This document shows positions 8,075 through 15,650 of a stretch of DNA of 17,062 nucleotides, one piece after another. The DNA lies in the NCBI GenBank assembly GCA_964572685.1, contig CAZNFJ010000040.1, forward strand, positions 1-17,062, written 5' to 3'. A program made the position numbers and the translations under genes. The DNA is from UBA2653 sp964572685. GTDB lineage: Bacteria > Pseudomonadota > Gammaproteobacteria > Legionellales > Legionellaceae. Each line of letters begins with the position of its first letter. The stretch's first letter is position 1. The notes under the pieces were generated by a model that was given only the letters and a program-made list of their open reading frames with translations, was not told where the DNA came from and did not search any database.

Positions 8075-9330
8075 CCTAAAAACGGTGACCACGCCGGTTC
8101 CTGAACATCACCATCTCTTGCTGGCAATTTAATTTGAATAGCACCATCAATGGATGCAATCGAAAGCATGCCTTGATGACCCTGGGTTGTGGCGTAAACA
8201 ACCATTTTACCATTTGGGGCCACACTGGGAGATTCGTCCATGGAAGAATGAGTAATCGGGATGATTTGCGTTGACCCTACATGCTGAACACCGATATTAA
8301 AGCGCCTATCTTCTTGTCGATGAATCATCACCAAATCCTGGTTATTAGGTGTCATGGCAGGACGTGCATTGTAATTACCATCATAGGTTAAGCGTGTTAC
8401 GCTGCCATCACCGAGCGATAATCGATATACTTGTGGACTGCCACCTCGACCAGAAGTAAAAACAATCGAACGACCATCAGCAGTAAAACGAGGCTCAGTA
8501 TCAATCGATGCACCAAAAGTCACTTGCTTCATGGCGCCACTTGCAATATCAACTAAATAAATTTTTGGACTTCCGGACTTGGATAAAACCACAGCCATTT
8601 GTCGACCATCTGGTGACCAAGATGGTGCGCCATTTATACCAGTAAAGTCGGTAATCAAACGACGTTGTCCAGTTTCTACCATCACTTGGTAAATTTGTGG
8701 TTTACGACGTTCAAATGAAACATAAGCAATCGAGCGACCATCAGGTGACCAAGCTGGTGACATGATGGGTTCAGAAGATACCAATAATTGTCGTGGGTTA
8801 TAACCATCTAAATCTGCAACTTCTAAACTATAACGTGACGATTGCGTTGAACGTTGCACTTTAATATAGGCCAATTTAGTCGAAAAGACACCTCGAAGTC
8901 CTGTCAGTTGTCGATAAACTTCATCTGCAATATGATGACTTAATGCACGCATTTGGCGAGAAGTAATATCAAAATTTTGCTGGATGCTCACTTGACCTCT
9001 TAAGGCCACGTCTTTGAGCTGATAAGCCACCGAATAACGATCCCCTCCTAAAGGGCGCACCTGAATATTGAGGACATGATCAGCGCCATAACGCTGCCAG
9101 ACATCCCAGGGTTGTGCCACAAAACCACTACCTGCCTCCACCATACGAAATTGACCACTAAAACGAAAGTCATTTCGCACAACACTCGCCATATCACTGG
9201 CATTGGGATCTGGATTTTGAACTTCAATGGCCAATGGAATCGCCGCATTGATCCCTTGCGTTAGTTCTAAATCAATTGCGCCTACACTTTGCGCAACCCA
9301 CAATAAAGCAATACACCATAATTTTCTCAT
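8071..9330 (-). CDS. tolB: Tol-Pal system periplasmic beta-propeller protein TolB
   Basis: TolB is the periplasmic partner of Pal and TolA in the trans-envelope Tol-Pal machine, which maintains the outer membrane and helps it constrict at division. The 419-residue protein starts with a signal peptide ending at VGA, followed by IDLELTQG, the conserved mature N-terminus. The N-terminal domain runs to about residue 150. The C-terminal beta-propeller shows repeated blades with the S-P-D-G-R-x-I/M-A/V signature (PAWSPDGRSIAYVS, PSWSPDGRQMAVV, PRFTADGRSIVFTS) and ends in EPAWSPFLG. GAGG lies seven bases before the start. Only three bases separate it from the tolA stop, and its own stop overlaps the nuclease start. 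Length and architecture are normal. Confidence 0.97.
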   Translation of the reverse strand: MRKLWCIALLWVAQSVGAIDLELTQGINAAIPLAIEVQNPDPNASDMASVVRNDFRFSGQFRMVEAGSGFVAQPWDVWQRYGADHVLNIQVRPLGGDRYSVAYQLKDVALRGQVSIQQNFDITSRQMRALSHHIADEVYRQLTGLRGVFSTKLAYIKVQRSTQSSRYSLEVADLDGYNPRQLLVSSEPIMSPAWSPDGRSIAYVSFERRKPQIYQVMVETGQRRLITDFTGINGAPSWSPDGRQMAVVLSKSGSPKIYLVDIASGAMKQVTFGASIDTEPRFTADGRSIVFTSGRGGSPQVYRLSLGDGSVTRLTYDGNYNARPAMTPNNQDLVMIHRQEDRRFNIGVQHVGSTQIIPITHSSMDESPSVAPNGKMVVYATTQGHQGMLSIASIDGAIQIKLPARDGDVQEPAWSPFLG

Positions 9331-9333
9331 TTT

Positions 9334-10224
9334 TTAACCTCTTGCATTACTCGGTCTTACCGTTAAAGTAATTTCTCTAAACATATTGAAAGTCGTGACA
9401 TCGTGGGGGACTGGTAAAGGCGATGCCTTGTAAATTGCTGCCTGCGCGGAGCGATCGAGGATGGCATCACCACTACTATGCGATAAATGTACATCCAATA
9501 CCGCACCTGTTGGTGCCAAACGTATCACAAATTGACTGGATAAGTTAGGATCAATATTTTCAGGTAAAATCCATTGATCTCGTATTGCATTCAAAATCAA
9601 TGCTTTGTAACGATCCACTTCGCCCGCCATTTTTTGCTGTTGTGCGAGTGCAAGTGCCTTGGCTTGTGCCACGCGCGCTGCCTCGGCCTTAGCTAGTTCT
9701 GTCTCTTTAGCTTTTTTCAAATGTTCTTGTTCAGCGATTCTGTCCTTTTCCAGCTTTGCCAAACGCAGCACTTCAGCTTGTTGCTTTTGTTTCATTTGAG
9801 CCAATTGTTGTTCTTGCTGTTTTTTTTGTTCGGCAAGTTTTTGAGCCTCTTGCTTCATTTTGGCTTGTTGAACTTTTAAGGCTTGCGCCTCTTCTTTTAA
9901 AGCTTGAAGATGCTTCATTTCTGCTACTTTGGCATCTTTGGCCTTTTGCGCTTGCTGAGCAAGCATGCGCTGATGCTGCAACTCTTGTGCTTTGACCTGC
10001 TCTTTTTGCGCCTGCAATTTACGCATCGCCATTTCAACTTCCTTGGCATCCACGCTCACGGCTTGAATAGGTGCAGGAGCTGCGGTTTGTTGCGGTATTT
10101 TGGAATGTTCATTGGCCTCAAGTACCGCCTGAGTGCTTTGAGGGTGCCATAACATTACCGTAAGTAAGCCCAGATGCAATCCTGCTGAGGTCGCAAATGA
10201 ACGTTTATAAGAAGAAGACATCAT
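9334..10224 (-). CDS. tolA: Tol-Pal system inner-membrane spanning protein TolA
   Basis: TolA links the TolQR proton-driven motor to TolB and Pal across the periplasm. In 296 residues it has the three expected parts. An N-terminal membrane helix (about 10-27) includes S-A-G-L-H, matching the S-x3-H signature contacted by TolQ/R. A long alpha-helical stalk (about 50-205) is rich in A, K, Q and E. A C-terminal TonB-like domain contains RDQWILPENIDPNLSSQF, then DRSAQAAIYKASPLPVP. The start ATG overlaps the tolR stop (ATGA), with GGAG eight bases upstream. The stalk is shorter than in Escherichia coli TolA, within the range for the family. Confidence 0.94.
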   Translation of the reverse strand: MMSSSYKRSFATSAGLHLGLLTVMLWHPQSTQAVLEANEHSKIPQQTAAPAPIQAVSVDAKEVEMAMRKLQAQKEQVKAQELQHQRMLAQQAQKAKDAKVAEMKHLQALKEEAQALKVQQAKMKQEAQKLAEQKKQQEQQLAQMKQKQQAEVLRLAKLEKDRIAEQEHLKKAKETELAKAEAARVAQAKALALAQQQKMAGEVDRYKALILNAIRDQWILPENIDPNLSSQFVIRLAPTGAVLDVHLSHSSGDAILDRSAQAAIYKASPLPVPHDVTTFNMFREITLTVRPSNARG

Positions 10225-10676
10225 GATACTTGCTCCGGCACATTATCGGTCATTAAACCCACCTGTTCAGCGCCAGCCTGCTTTAATAATCCCATCGCAG
10301 TCACCACTTGACCATAAGGAACACCAGCATCTCCTTTCACCAGAACGTTGACCTTTTCATGGTTTTGTTGTGCCAAACCCAATTCAGCTGCCACCCTGAC
10401 TTGCAATGCATTCGCCTCCATTGGCATATCGGGCGTATCACTGACATTTAAAAATAATTGACCTTGCTGATTAACTGATACAATGATGGGTTCTCTATCC
10501 GCAGTGGGAACCTGTTCAGAAGCCACTTTGGGTAACTCCACTTGAATACCTTGGCTTAAAATGGGCGCTGTGATCATAAAAATGACCAATAACACCAACA
10601 TCACATCGATGTAAGGAACCACATTGATTTCAGCTATGGGACGTTTACCACGTCCACGATTCTGAGAAAGATTCAT
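10221..10676 (-). CDS. tolR: Tol-Pal system proton-channel subunit TolR
   Basis: TolR is a 151-residue ExbD-family protein and, with TolQ, forms the proton-motive-force-driven stator. After a short basic N-terminus comes EINVVPYIDVMLVLLVIFMI, the single membrane helix carrying the proton-conducting aspartate (D24). It is followed by TAPILSQGIQVELPK and the periplasmic domain with VLVKGDAGVPYGQV. AGGAG lies six bases before the start. Nine bases separate it from tolQ, and its stop overlaps tolA. No unusual features. Confidence 0.95.
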   Translation of the reverse strand: MNLSQNRGRGKRPIAEINVVPYIDVMLVLLVIFMITAPILSQGIQVELPKVASEQVPTADREPIIVSVNQQGQLFLNVSDTPDMPMEANALQVRVAAELGLAQQNHEKVNVLVKGDAGVPYGQVVTAMGLLKQAGAEQVGLMTDNVPEQVS

Positions 10677-10685
10677 ACCAAACTC

Positions 10686-11348
10686 CTAATGAGTCACTTG
10701 TTCAGAAATAAGTGCCAGTAGCTCTTCTTGGAAAAGCGCATAACGATTGAGTAAAGTCTCACAACTTTGACTAAAACGGTTATAGGCAATCACTGCAGGG
10801 ATAGCCGTAAATAAACCCATGGCAGTTGCGACTAAGGCTTCAGCAATACCAGGCGCCACCATGGCAATCGTTGCTTGTTGAGCATGCCCTAAAGCCTGAA
10901 AGGATGTCATAATTCCCCACACAGTTCCAAATAATCCAATATATGGCGCAAGCGAACCAATAGAAGCAAATACACCCAAATGTTGTTCTAAAGCTTCTGC
11001 TTCTTTCGCATAACTAATTTGCATTACCCGTTGTAAACTATCCAGAGAACGGGTACTTTGCTGTCGAAGGCGCATTAACTCTTTGAAGCCCGCATGAAAG
11101 ATAGCTGCAATCCCGAAACGGGTTTCAATGTTATTATCCACATCTGAAAATAGTCTGCTTAAATCGGTACTACCCCAAAATCGGCGATTAAAACTTTGAT
11201 AATCAGCCATTTTTTGTTTAAAAAATAAAGTTCTTTGAATAATAAGCCCCCAAGAAATAATGGAAGCCACCAATAAAATCATCATCACCGATTTAACAAC
11301 CCAGCCTGCTTGTAAAAAATAACCTATGATACTTGTCGGCGCACTCAT
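10686..11348 (-). CDS. tolQ: Tol-Pal system proton-channel subunit TolQ
   Basis: TolQ is a 220-residue ExbB/MotA-family protein. Three membrane helices are visible: one near the N-terminus (VKSVMMILLVASIISWGLII), a second around LAPYIGLFGTVWGIMTSF, and a third around GIAEALVATAMGLFTAIPAVIAY. The last two line the proton path with TolR. A GTG nine bases upstream (11357) is in frame, but it lies inside the AGGAG ribosome-binding site. ATG 11348, eight bases after GGAG, is therefore the start, giving MSAPTSIIGYFLQAG. It overlaps ybgC by four bases (ATGA). Confidence 0.96.
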   Translation of the reverse strand: MSAPTSIIGYFLQAGWVVKSVMMILLVASIISWGLIIQRTLFFKQKMADYQSFNRRFWGSTDLSRLFSDVDNNIETRFGIAAIFHAGFKELMRLRQQSTRSLDSLQRVMQISYAKEAEALEQHLGVFASIGSLAPYIGLFGTVWGIMTSFQALGHAQQATIAMVAPGIAEALVATAMGLFTAIPAVIAYNRFSQSCETLLNRYALFQEELLALISEQVTH

Positions 11349-11731
11349 TTTAAACACTCCTCTGCCAATCGACGTGGTAATCGCCGTGGACTCATTTTTT
11401 GATTAACACAAACAACATCCACTAAAGCATCCGCTAGAGGCTTTAGATCGTGTCTTTTCATCGTTTGTCTAAATTGTAACTGACAATAGCCTTTCAGCTC
11501 AACATCTGTTTCTAAAATTAACACATCATCGATGCGTGCAGGATGATGATAGCGAATATCGACATGGGTAACAGCAAAAGCAATCCCCTCTTGATTCAAT
11601 TCGGACAATAAATAACCATGTTCACGCAACCACTCGGTTCTTGACCGCTCAAAAAACTTCAAATAATTAGCATAAAAAACGATACCCATCATATCGGTAT
11701 CTTCCATATAAACACGATATTCTTGTTTCAT
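11345..11731 (-). CDS. ybgC: Tol-Pal-associated acyl-CoA thioesterase YbgC
   Basis: This is a 128-residue hotdog-fold thioesterase normally encoded at the head of the tol cluster. YRVYMEDTDMMGIVFYANYLKFFERSRTEWLR contains the catalytic aspartate of the E-D-T-D motif (D13) and the family N-Y-L-x-F-F-E-R-x-R-T-E signature. The position that is histidine in Escherichia coli YbgC is tyrosine here, a frequent variant. It hydrolyses short or fatty acyl-CoA in characterised relatives and is linked to phospholipid metabolism; its exact role with Tol is unsettled. The start overlaps the ruvB stop as TGATG. Confidence 0.94.
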   Translation of the reverse strand: MKQEYRVYMEDTDMMGIVFYANYLKFFERSRTEWLREHGYLLSELNQEGIAFAVTHVDIRYHHPARIDDVLILETDVELKGYCQLQFRQTMKRHDLKPLADALVDVVCVNQKMSPRRLPRRLAEECLK

Positions 11732-12735
11732 CAGGCAGGACTCTTGATTCCAAAATGTTGATAAGATTTTTCAGTGGCCACTCGCCCGCGCGGAGTACGC
11801 ATCAAAAAACCTTGCTGAATTAAAAACGGCTCCAACACATCTTCAATGGTATTTTTCTCCTCACCAATGGCAGCTGCCACACTTTCAAGCCCCACAGGCC
11901 CACCTCCAAAACGCTCCATCACCGCCAACAATAACTTTCTATCCATGATATCAAAGCCCTCTTCATCCACTTGTAAAAGTGACAATGCCAAACGAGCGAT
12001 TTCTTGGGTAATGCTGCCCTGGGCTTCGACTTGCGCAAAATCACGCACACGTCTTAATAGCCGATTGGCAATACGTGGCGTGCCTCGGGCGCGTCGGGCA
12101 ATTTCAAAAATGCCCAATTCATCGGCGGGTACTTGCAATAAGCGTGCTGAACGCGTCAAAATTTTAACTAAATTTTCTACACTATAAAATTCCAAGCGTT
12201 GCACAATCCCAAACCTATCCCGTAAAGGAGAAGTTAAGGAGCCTGCTCGAGTTGTCGCCCCCACTAAAGTAAAGGGAGGTAAATCAAGTTTAATACTTCT
12301 TGCACCCGGTCCCTCACCTATCATGATATCCAGCTTATAATCCTCCATTGCAGGATAAAGCACTTCTTCAATCACAGGACTTAATCGATGGATTTCATCA
12401 ATAAACAAAACATCATTTTCCTGAAGATTGGTTAACAATGCAGCAATGTCACCTGGTTTTTCTAAAACAGGGCCTGAGGTCTGGCGAATACTCACCCCCA
12501 TTTCATGGGCAATAATATTAGCCAATGTGGTTTTCCCCAAACCTGGGGGGCCAAACAACAAGACATGATCAAGCGGTTCTTGTCTTTGGATAGCTGCTTT
12601 GATAAAAATTTTCAACTGATGACATACAGATTCTTGCCCCATATACTCATCCAGCGACAAAGGACGAATCGCTCTATCGAGGACCTCTTCCTGTGTAGTC
12701 GCCTGTTGTGTGATGATTCTATCGTGTTCAATCAT
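11731..12735 (-). CDS. ruvB: Holliday junction branch migration ATPase RuvB
   Basis: RuvB is the hexameric AAA+ motor that with RuvA drives branch migration at Holliday junctions. Visible motifs are RPLSLDEYMGQ near the N-terminus, Walker A (GPPGLGKTTLANIIAHEMG), Walker B (VLFIDEIHRL), sensor 1 (LVGATTRAGSLTSPLRDRFG, including the arginine finger) and sensor 2 (RGTPRIANRLLRRVRDFA). The C-terminal winged-helix domain ends with FLMRTPRGRVATEKSYQHFG. Length (334) is normal. It heads a chain of overlapping genes running to the nuclease. ruvA and ruvC, often directly upstream, are not adjacent here; the upstream neighbour is the extended exonuclease. No strong ribosome-binding site is seen. Confidence 0.97.
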   Translation of the reverse strand: MIEHDRIITQQATTQEEVLDRAIRPLSLDEYMGQESVCHQLKIFIKAAIQRQEPLDHVLLFGPPGLGKTTLANIIAHEMGVSIRQTSGPVLEKPGDIAALLTNLQENDVLFIDEIHRLSPVIEEVLYPAMEDYKLDIMIGEGPGARSIKLDLPPFTLVGATTRAGSLTSPLRDRFGIVQRLEFYSVENLVKILTRSARLLQVPADELGIFEIARRARGTPRIANRLLRRVRDFAQVEAQGSITQEIARLALSLLQVDEEGFDIMDRKLLLAVMERFGGGPVGLESVAAAIGEEKNTIEDVLEPFLIQQGFLMRTPRGRVATEKSYQHFGIKSPA

Positions 12736-12767
12736 GTGATTTTAATTCCATTCTCAGAATATTCATG

Positions 12768-12796
12768 ATTTTAACACAGCCGCTATGTAAAAAGAA
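12768..12796 (-). promoter_or_regulatory. Promoter of the ruvB-ybgC-tolQRAB-nuclease operon
   Basis: On the minus strand, an extended -10 (TGT followed by TAAAAT, 12768-12773) is preceded at 17 bp by a weak -35, TTCTTT (12791-12796). Transcription would start about 25 bases before the ruvB ATG. No terminator is visible between the exonuclease stop (12809) and ruvB, so read-through from upstream is also possible. Confidence 0.45.
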
Positions 12797-12808
12797 CGAT
12801 AAACAGCT

Positions 12809-14920
12809 CTATCCATGCCCCAATTTATATTCATCACGATCTTCTGTTTTTTGTTTCGTTCGACTAAAAATACTCATAGAACTCAGTTGAGCGATCGGAA
12901 AGTTTGCTCGAATAGAATATCGATCGCATGGCGAAATATGTTCTATACAAGACAATCTATCGGAGCTACCCTCTTCTTTATAGATGACTCGATCTAACCA
13001 TCTCTTTGTTGCAGGCAATGTCGTGACATCCTCATATTTATACCAATATTTATCATGCTCATTTTCACCCGATGAATATGAAAAACCTTGTGAACTGAGA
13101 TCAGTTGATTGTTTATAGGTGGTACCGGTCACAAAAATAAGCGTTTTATCTTGATGAATACCAGCAATTAATTCATTCAAGGCCCCTCTGATTTGCTGTA
13201 ATAAATTGATGGTTGCCCAGCAGTCATTTAAAGCGCGATGAGCAGGATAGCGAAATTTTAATCTTGAATTCAAATCCACAAGCTTTTGACTTAAAAATCC
13301 TCGATTTTTCCAATCAATGCCATTTAATGTGCAACCAAAAGGTAATTGCCTAATTTTTGCCTGAATAAAATTCGGCGTGGCCGCTTCAAGAAATTTACGA
13401 TCAAAACCACTATTATGACAAGCAACATAATCGGACTGCATCAAAATATTCATCACATGATGCCAATCAATTGATTTTCCAGCGAGATCAACATCCGTTA
13501 ATCCAGTAATTTCTTGAATTTTTCCAGATAAAGACTCTCCTGGATCTTGTACGGCTGTATATTGATGACGCAGACCTAAAATACCTTCATCTAAATTAAA
13601 AGCAACTGAAATCAAACCAATTTCAATAATTTTATCGGTCTTAAAATTCAACCCCGTTGTTTCCAAGTCAATAATGGTCAGTACTTTTGTGTCAGTTCGA
13701 ACACTCGCAATTTCAGGCAGAGCAGTTGGGATATCTTGCCAGATTCTGGGGAAATACGGTTGCTCGATAGTGGTAACAGACTCAAATGAGATGGGTTCAA
13801 TACCCAAAATTTGAAATTGAGTAATACCTGCCGTTTGTGCCATATCACTAGGTTTATGAAATAATGGATTTTCCTGAAAAGGATAAAGTTCTTGAATAAA
13901 CCGTGTAAAGAATCCCCGACACTGTATGCTCACTTCATATTGAATCTTAATGGCGATCTCTGAGTCTGTTAACATTTCAAACAAAGATTTAATTTTTACC
14001 ATACCATCTGCTTCAAACATCAAACTGATCCACTTTGCCAAACGCTCTAAAACCATCATATCCGTATTAGTCCACTTAGCACCTGCGCCTAAATTATCTC
14101 TTGTTTGAGGATCTATCGATATAGGCGCCAGGCTAAAACCATTTCGATGTAACCATTCCGGTCGAAATTGACTTTGAGCATGATTACGAATATTGGCAGT
14201 AAAAGCTTTCTGAAAGATTTCTTGTAGTGCAGGAGATAGCTTATCCTGATTTTTAATAAAAAAATCTTCATATTCATCTCGCGCAGACCAATCCTTCCCA
14301 TCCTTACTCATCACCGCATTTTGTGATAGTCCTCTTGAACTTTCCCGTTCTCTTAAACGAATAGAAGCTGGGTCTAATTTAATTTCTTCCCCTCCTTTTA
14401 ACCTTGCTCCTAGGGTTTTTAATTCCTGATAAAAATATTCTCCATCTTTTTCATCTGGTTCTAAAAAGTCTTCATGTTCAGAAAAATAAACCAATTCACT
14501 CTCTTCTCCGAGTCTATTCACTTGAAGCTGTCGACGTTGACCAATAAATCTTTTGGCTGGGGTATCAACGGAATAAGCTGAATAAAAGTTAAATGGGCCG
14601 CGTTGGACTTTATGAATATCTCTGAGCTGACAAACTACAGAATTTAATAAAGTATCATCTTCTACAGATGAAAAAGCATATTGTTTGGCAACCATCGCTC
14701 CTGATTTGGTTTGTGAAATCAATGCATGCCCAATTTTTTTGCTATTGGGTAATGCGTACCGACCAAATTCATTTTCGGACAATAAAGAGAAGTCTTCTGC
14801 ACTAAAAGTTGTTCGACTAGCTGGCGTTTTCATTTGAATATATTGAGATAATGTTTCACTTTTGTCGATAAATGTGTTGGTTGAACTGACTGATTTTCTT
14901 TTTTTAAATCCTGCTTTCAT
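12809..14920 (-). CDS. Large DEDDh 3'-5' exonuclease with long unidentified N-terminal region
   Basis: The product is 703 residues from ATG 14920, which has AGGAG five bases upstream; an upstream ATG at 14977 would only translate the leader repeat. A DnaQ-like exonuclease domain covers about 412-580: motif I IIDLETTGL (D418, E420), motif II HNSGFDRKFL (D507), motif III HRALNDCWA (H561, D566), all DEDDh residues present. The following tail, with KYWYKYEDVTTLPATKRWLDRVIY and CDRYSIR, matches my recollection of a stand-alone exonuclease family that ends in a small W-rich domain, so the last 290 residues look like a complete exonuclease. The first 410 residues are unidentified. Within them a motif-dense block at about 250-300 (WLH with H258, D-P-Q, N276-LGA, KWTNT with N285, MMVLER with E292) could be another catalytic or binding domain. 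No signal peptide. It probably degrades DNA or RNA 3' ends; biological role unknown. Confidence 0.9.
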   Translation of the reverse strand: MKAGFKKRKSVSSTNTFIDKSETLSQYIQMKTPASRTTFSAEDFSLLSENEFGRYALPNSKKIGHALISQTKSGAMVAKQYAFSSVEDDTLLNSVVCQLRDIHKVQRGPFNFYSAYSVDTPAKRFIGQRRQLQVNRLGEESELVYFSEHEDFLEPDEKDGEYFYQELKTLGARLKGGEEIKLDPASIRLRERESSRGLSQNAVMSKDGKDWSARDEYEDFFIKNQDKLSPALQEIFQKAFTANIRNHAQSQFRPEWLHRNGFSLAPISIDPQTRDNLGAGAKWTNTDMMVLERLAKWISLMFEADGMVKIKSLFEMLTDSEIAIKIQYEVSIQCRGFFTRFIQELYPFQENPLFHKPSDMAQTAGITQFQILGIEPISFESVTTIEQPYFPRIWQDIPTALPEIASVRTDTKVLTIIDLETTGLNFKTDKIIEIGLISVAFNLDEGILGLRHQYTAVQDPGESLSGKIQEITGLTDVDLAGKSIDWHHVMNILMQSDYVACHNSGFDRKFLEAATPNFIQAKIRQLPFGCTLNGIDWKNRGFLSQKLVDLNSRLKFRYPAHRALNDCWATINLLQQIRGALNELIAGIHQDKTLIFVTGTTYKQSTDLSSQGFSYSSGENEHDKYWYKYEDVTTLPATKRWLDRVIYKEEGSSDRLSCIEHISPCDRYSIRANFPIAQLSSMSIFSRTKQKTEDRDEYKLGHG

Positions 14921-14941
14921 GGTCACTCCTATAATTAAGAA

Positions 14942-14974
14942 GCCTAATCTACTAAAGACGCCTAATCTACTAAA
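14942..14974. repeat. Tandem 15-bp repeat (18-bp period) in the exonuclease leader
   Basis: GCCTAATCTACTAAA occurs at 14942-14956 and again, identically, at 14960-14974, separated by GAC. It lies between the predicted promoter and the ribosome-binding site of the minus-strand exonuclease gene. On the transcript it would read as two copies of TTTAGTAGATTAGGC. Confidence 0.85.
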
Positions 14975-14979
14975 CATGT

Positions 14980-15008
14980 CATATATTGTCGATACCTATA
15001 CCTTTCAA
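14980..15008 (-). promoter_or_regulatory. Promoter of the exonuclease gene
   Basis: On the minus strand, TTGAAA (15003-15008) and TATATG (14980-14985) are separated by exactly 17 bp. Transcription would start near 14973, at the first copy of the tandem repeat on the transcript, giving a leader of about 53 bases. Confidence 0.5.
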
Positions 15009-15073
15009 TTATGTTAATAGTTGTTTCAGTTGCCTTAGGACTTTTAAATATAGTGGCTAACATAGACATCCAC

Positions 15074-15103
15074 TTTTCAAAAAAGAGCTACAATAAATAT
15101 ACA
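15074..15103 (+). promoter_or_regulatory. Possible promoter of the cupin gene
   Basis: TTTTCA (15074-15079) and TATACA (15098-15103) are 18 bp apart. An alternative -10, TACAAT (15089-15094), lacks a well-spaced -35. The divergent exonuclease promoter lies about 70 bp away. Confidence 0.25.
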
Positions 15104-15124
15104 CCCTCTATCTAAGAGATCATC

Positions 15125-15568
15125 ATGCGTCAATCCTTTCTCCGTGTAGTGATATTTTCAGGACTTTTGATACCAAGTGCTTTTGCAGAATCTATTGAAC
15201 CATCAGTGGTTCATCATGTCTTTGAAAAAAGCCAATTTAATGAAAATTGGAAAGTACCTGTTGCCACAGGAGAAGAAGCTCAAGTGGTGATGATGTCGAT
15301 TTCTCCCAAAACCAATTCCAATAATGAAGTCGGCATAGAAACCCACGCCTTTGATCAAGTCATTTTCATCATCAGTGGACATGCTAAAGCCATTCTTAAT
15401 CAAAAGGACTATGAGCTTCATACCGGAGATATGGTCTTCATTCCCTTAGGTACACCACATAACCTTATCAATTTAAATCAAGATAAACCTCTTAAAATCA
15501 TGAGTGTTTATTCACAAAAAGATATGCCGGATCTCATTTTCAAAACCAAGGAAGAAGAAAAACAATAA
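15125..15568 (+). CDS. Exported cupin-domain protein
   Basis: A 147-residue protein with a clear signal peptide (MRQSFLRVVIFSGLLIPSAFA, cleavage before ES), so it is probably periplasmic or secreted. The rest is a single cupin barrel. Motif 1 is VGIETHAFDQVIFIISGHAK, with E, H and the DQ pair typical of one cupin subgroup. Motif 2 is LHTGDMVFIPLGTPHNLIN, with the second metal-binding histidine. These residues usually hold Fe, Mn, Zn or Ni. The catalytic or binding function of such small cupins cannot be deduced from sequence. The C-terminal tail is rich in E and K. It is transcribed away from the exonuclease and followed by a separate promoter for the next gene, so it is probably monocistronic. 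Confidence 0.88.
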   Translation: MRQSFLRVVIFSGLLIPSAFAESIEPSVVHHVFEKSQFNENWKVPVATGEEAQVVMMSISPKTNSNNEVGIETHAFDQVIFIISGHAKAILNQKDYELHTGDMVFIPLGTPHNLINLNQDKPLKIMSVYSQKDMPDLIFKTKEEEKQ

Positions 15569-15587
15569 CAAATTTTTAACAAGATAC

Positions 15588-15616
15588 TTGAATATAATAC
15601 AAAAAAACCATATAAT
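15588..15616 (+). promoter_or_regulatory. Strong sigma-70-type promoter of the 128-residue orphan gene
   Basis: TTGAAT (15588-15593) and a perfect TATAAT (15611-15616) are spaced by 17 bp. The surrounding DNA is very AT-rich. Transcription would start near 15623, 28 bases before the ATG. Confidence 0.6.
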
Positions 15617-15650
15617 AAAATTTTTAAGCAATTAATGGAAAAATTATATT

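Noticed and set aside
8590..8765. Similar DNA segments (CGACCATC-TGGTGACCAAG type) recurring within tolB.
   Set aside because: Explained by the S-W-S-P-D-G-R blade signature of the TolB beta-propeller; not an independent repeat family.
9756..10152. Plus-strand frames of 79-82 residues opposite tolA, rich in leucine and phenylalanine and membrane-like.
   Set aside because: They are the complement of the repetitive A/K/Q/E coiled-coil codons of TolA, which produces hydrophobic antisense frames.
14942..14974. The tandem repeat as a PmrA-type effector-gene box.
   Set aside because: The known box is a direct repeat based on TTAATATT with an 11-bp period; this one has an 18-bp period and a different sequence.
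14921..14977. A 19-residue N-terminal extension of the exonuclease with a repeated F-S-R-L-G.
   Set aside because: It is the translated leader repeat; the ATG at 14920 has a strong AGGAG and the predicted transcription start lies inside the extension.
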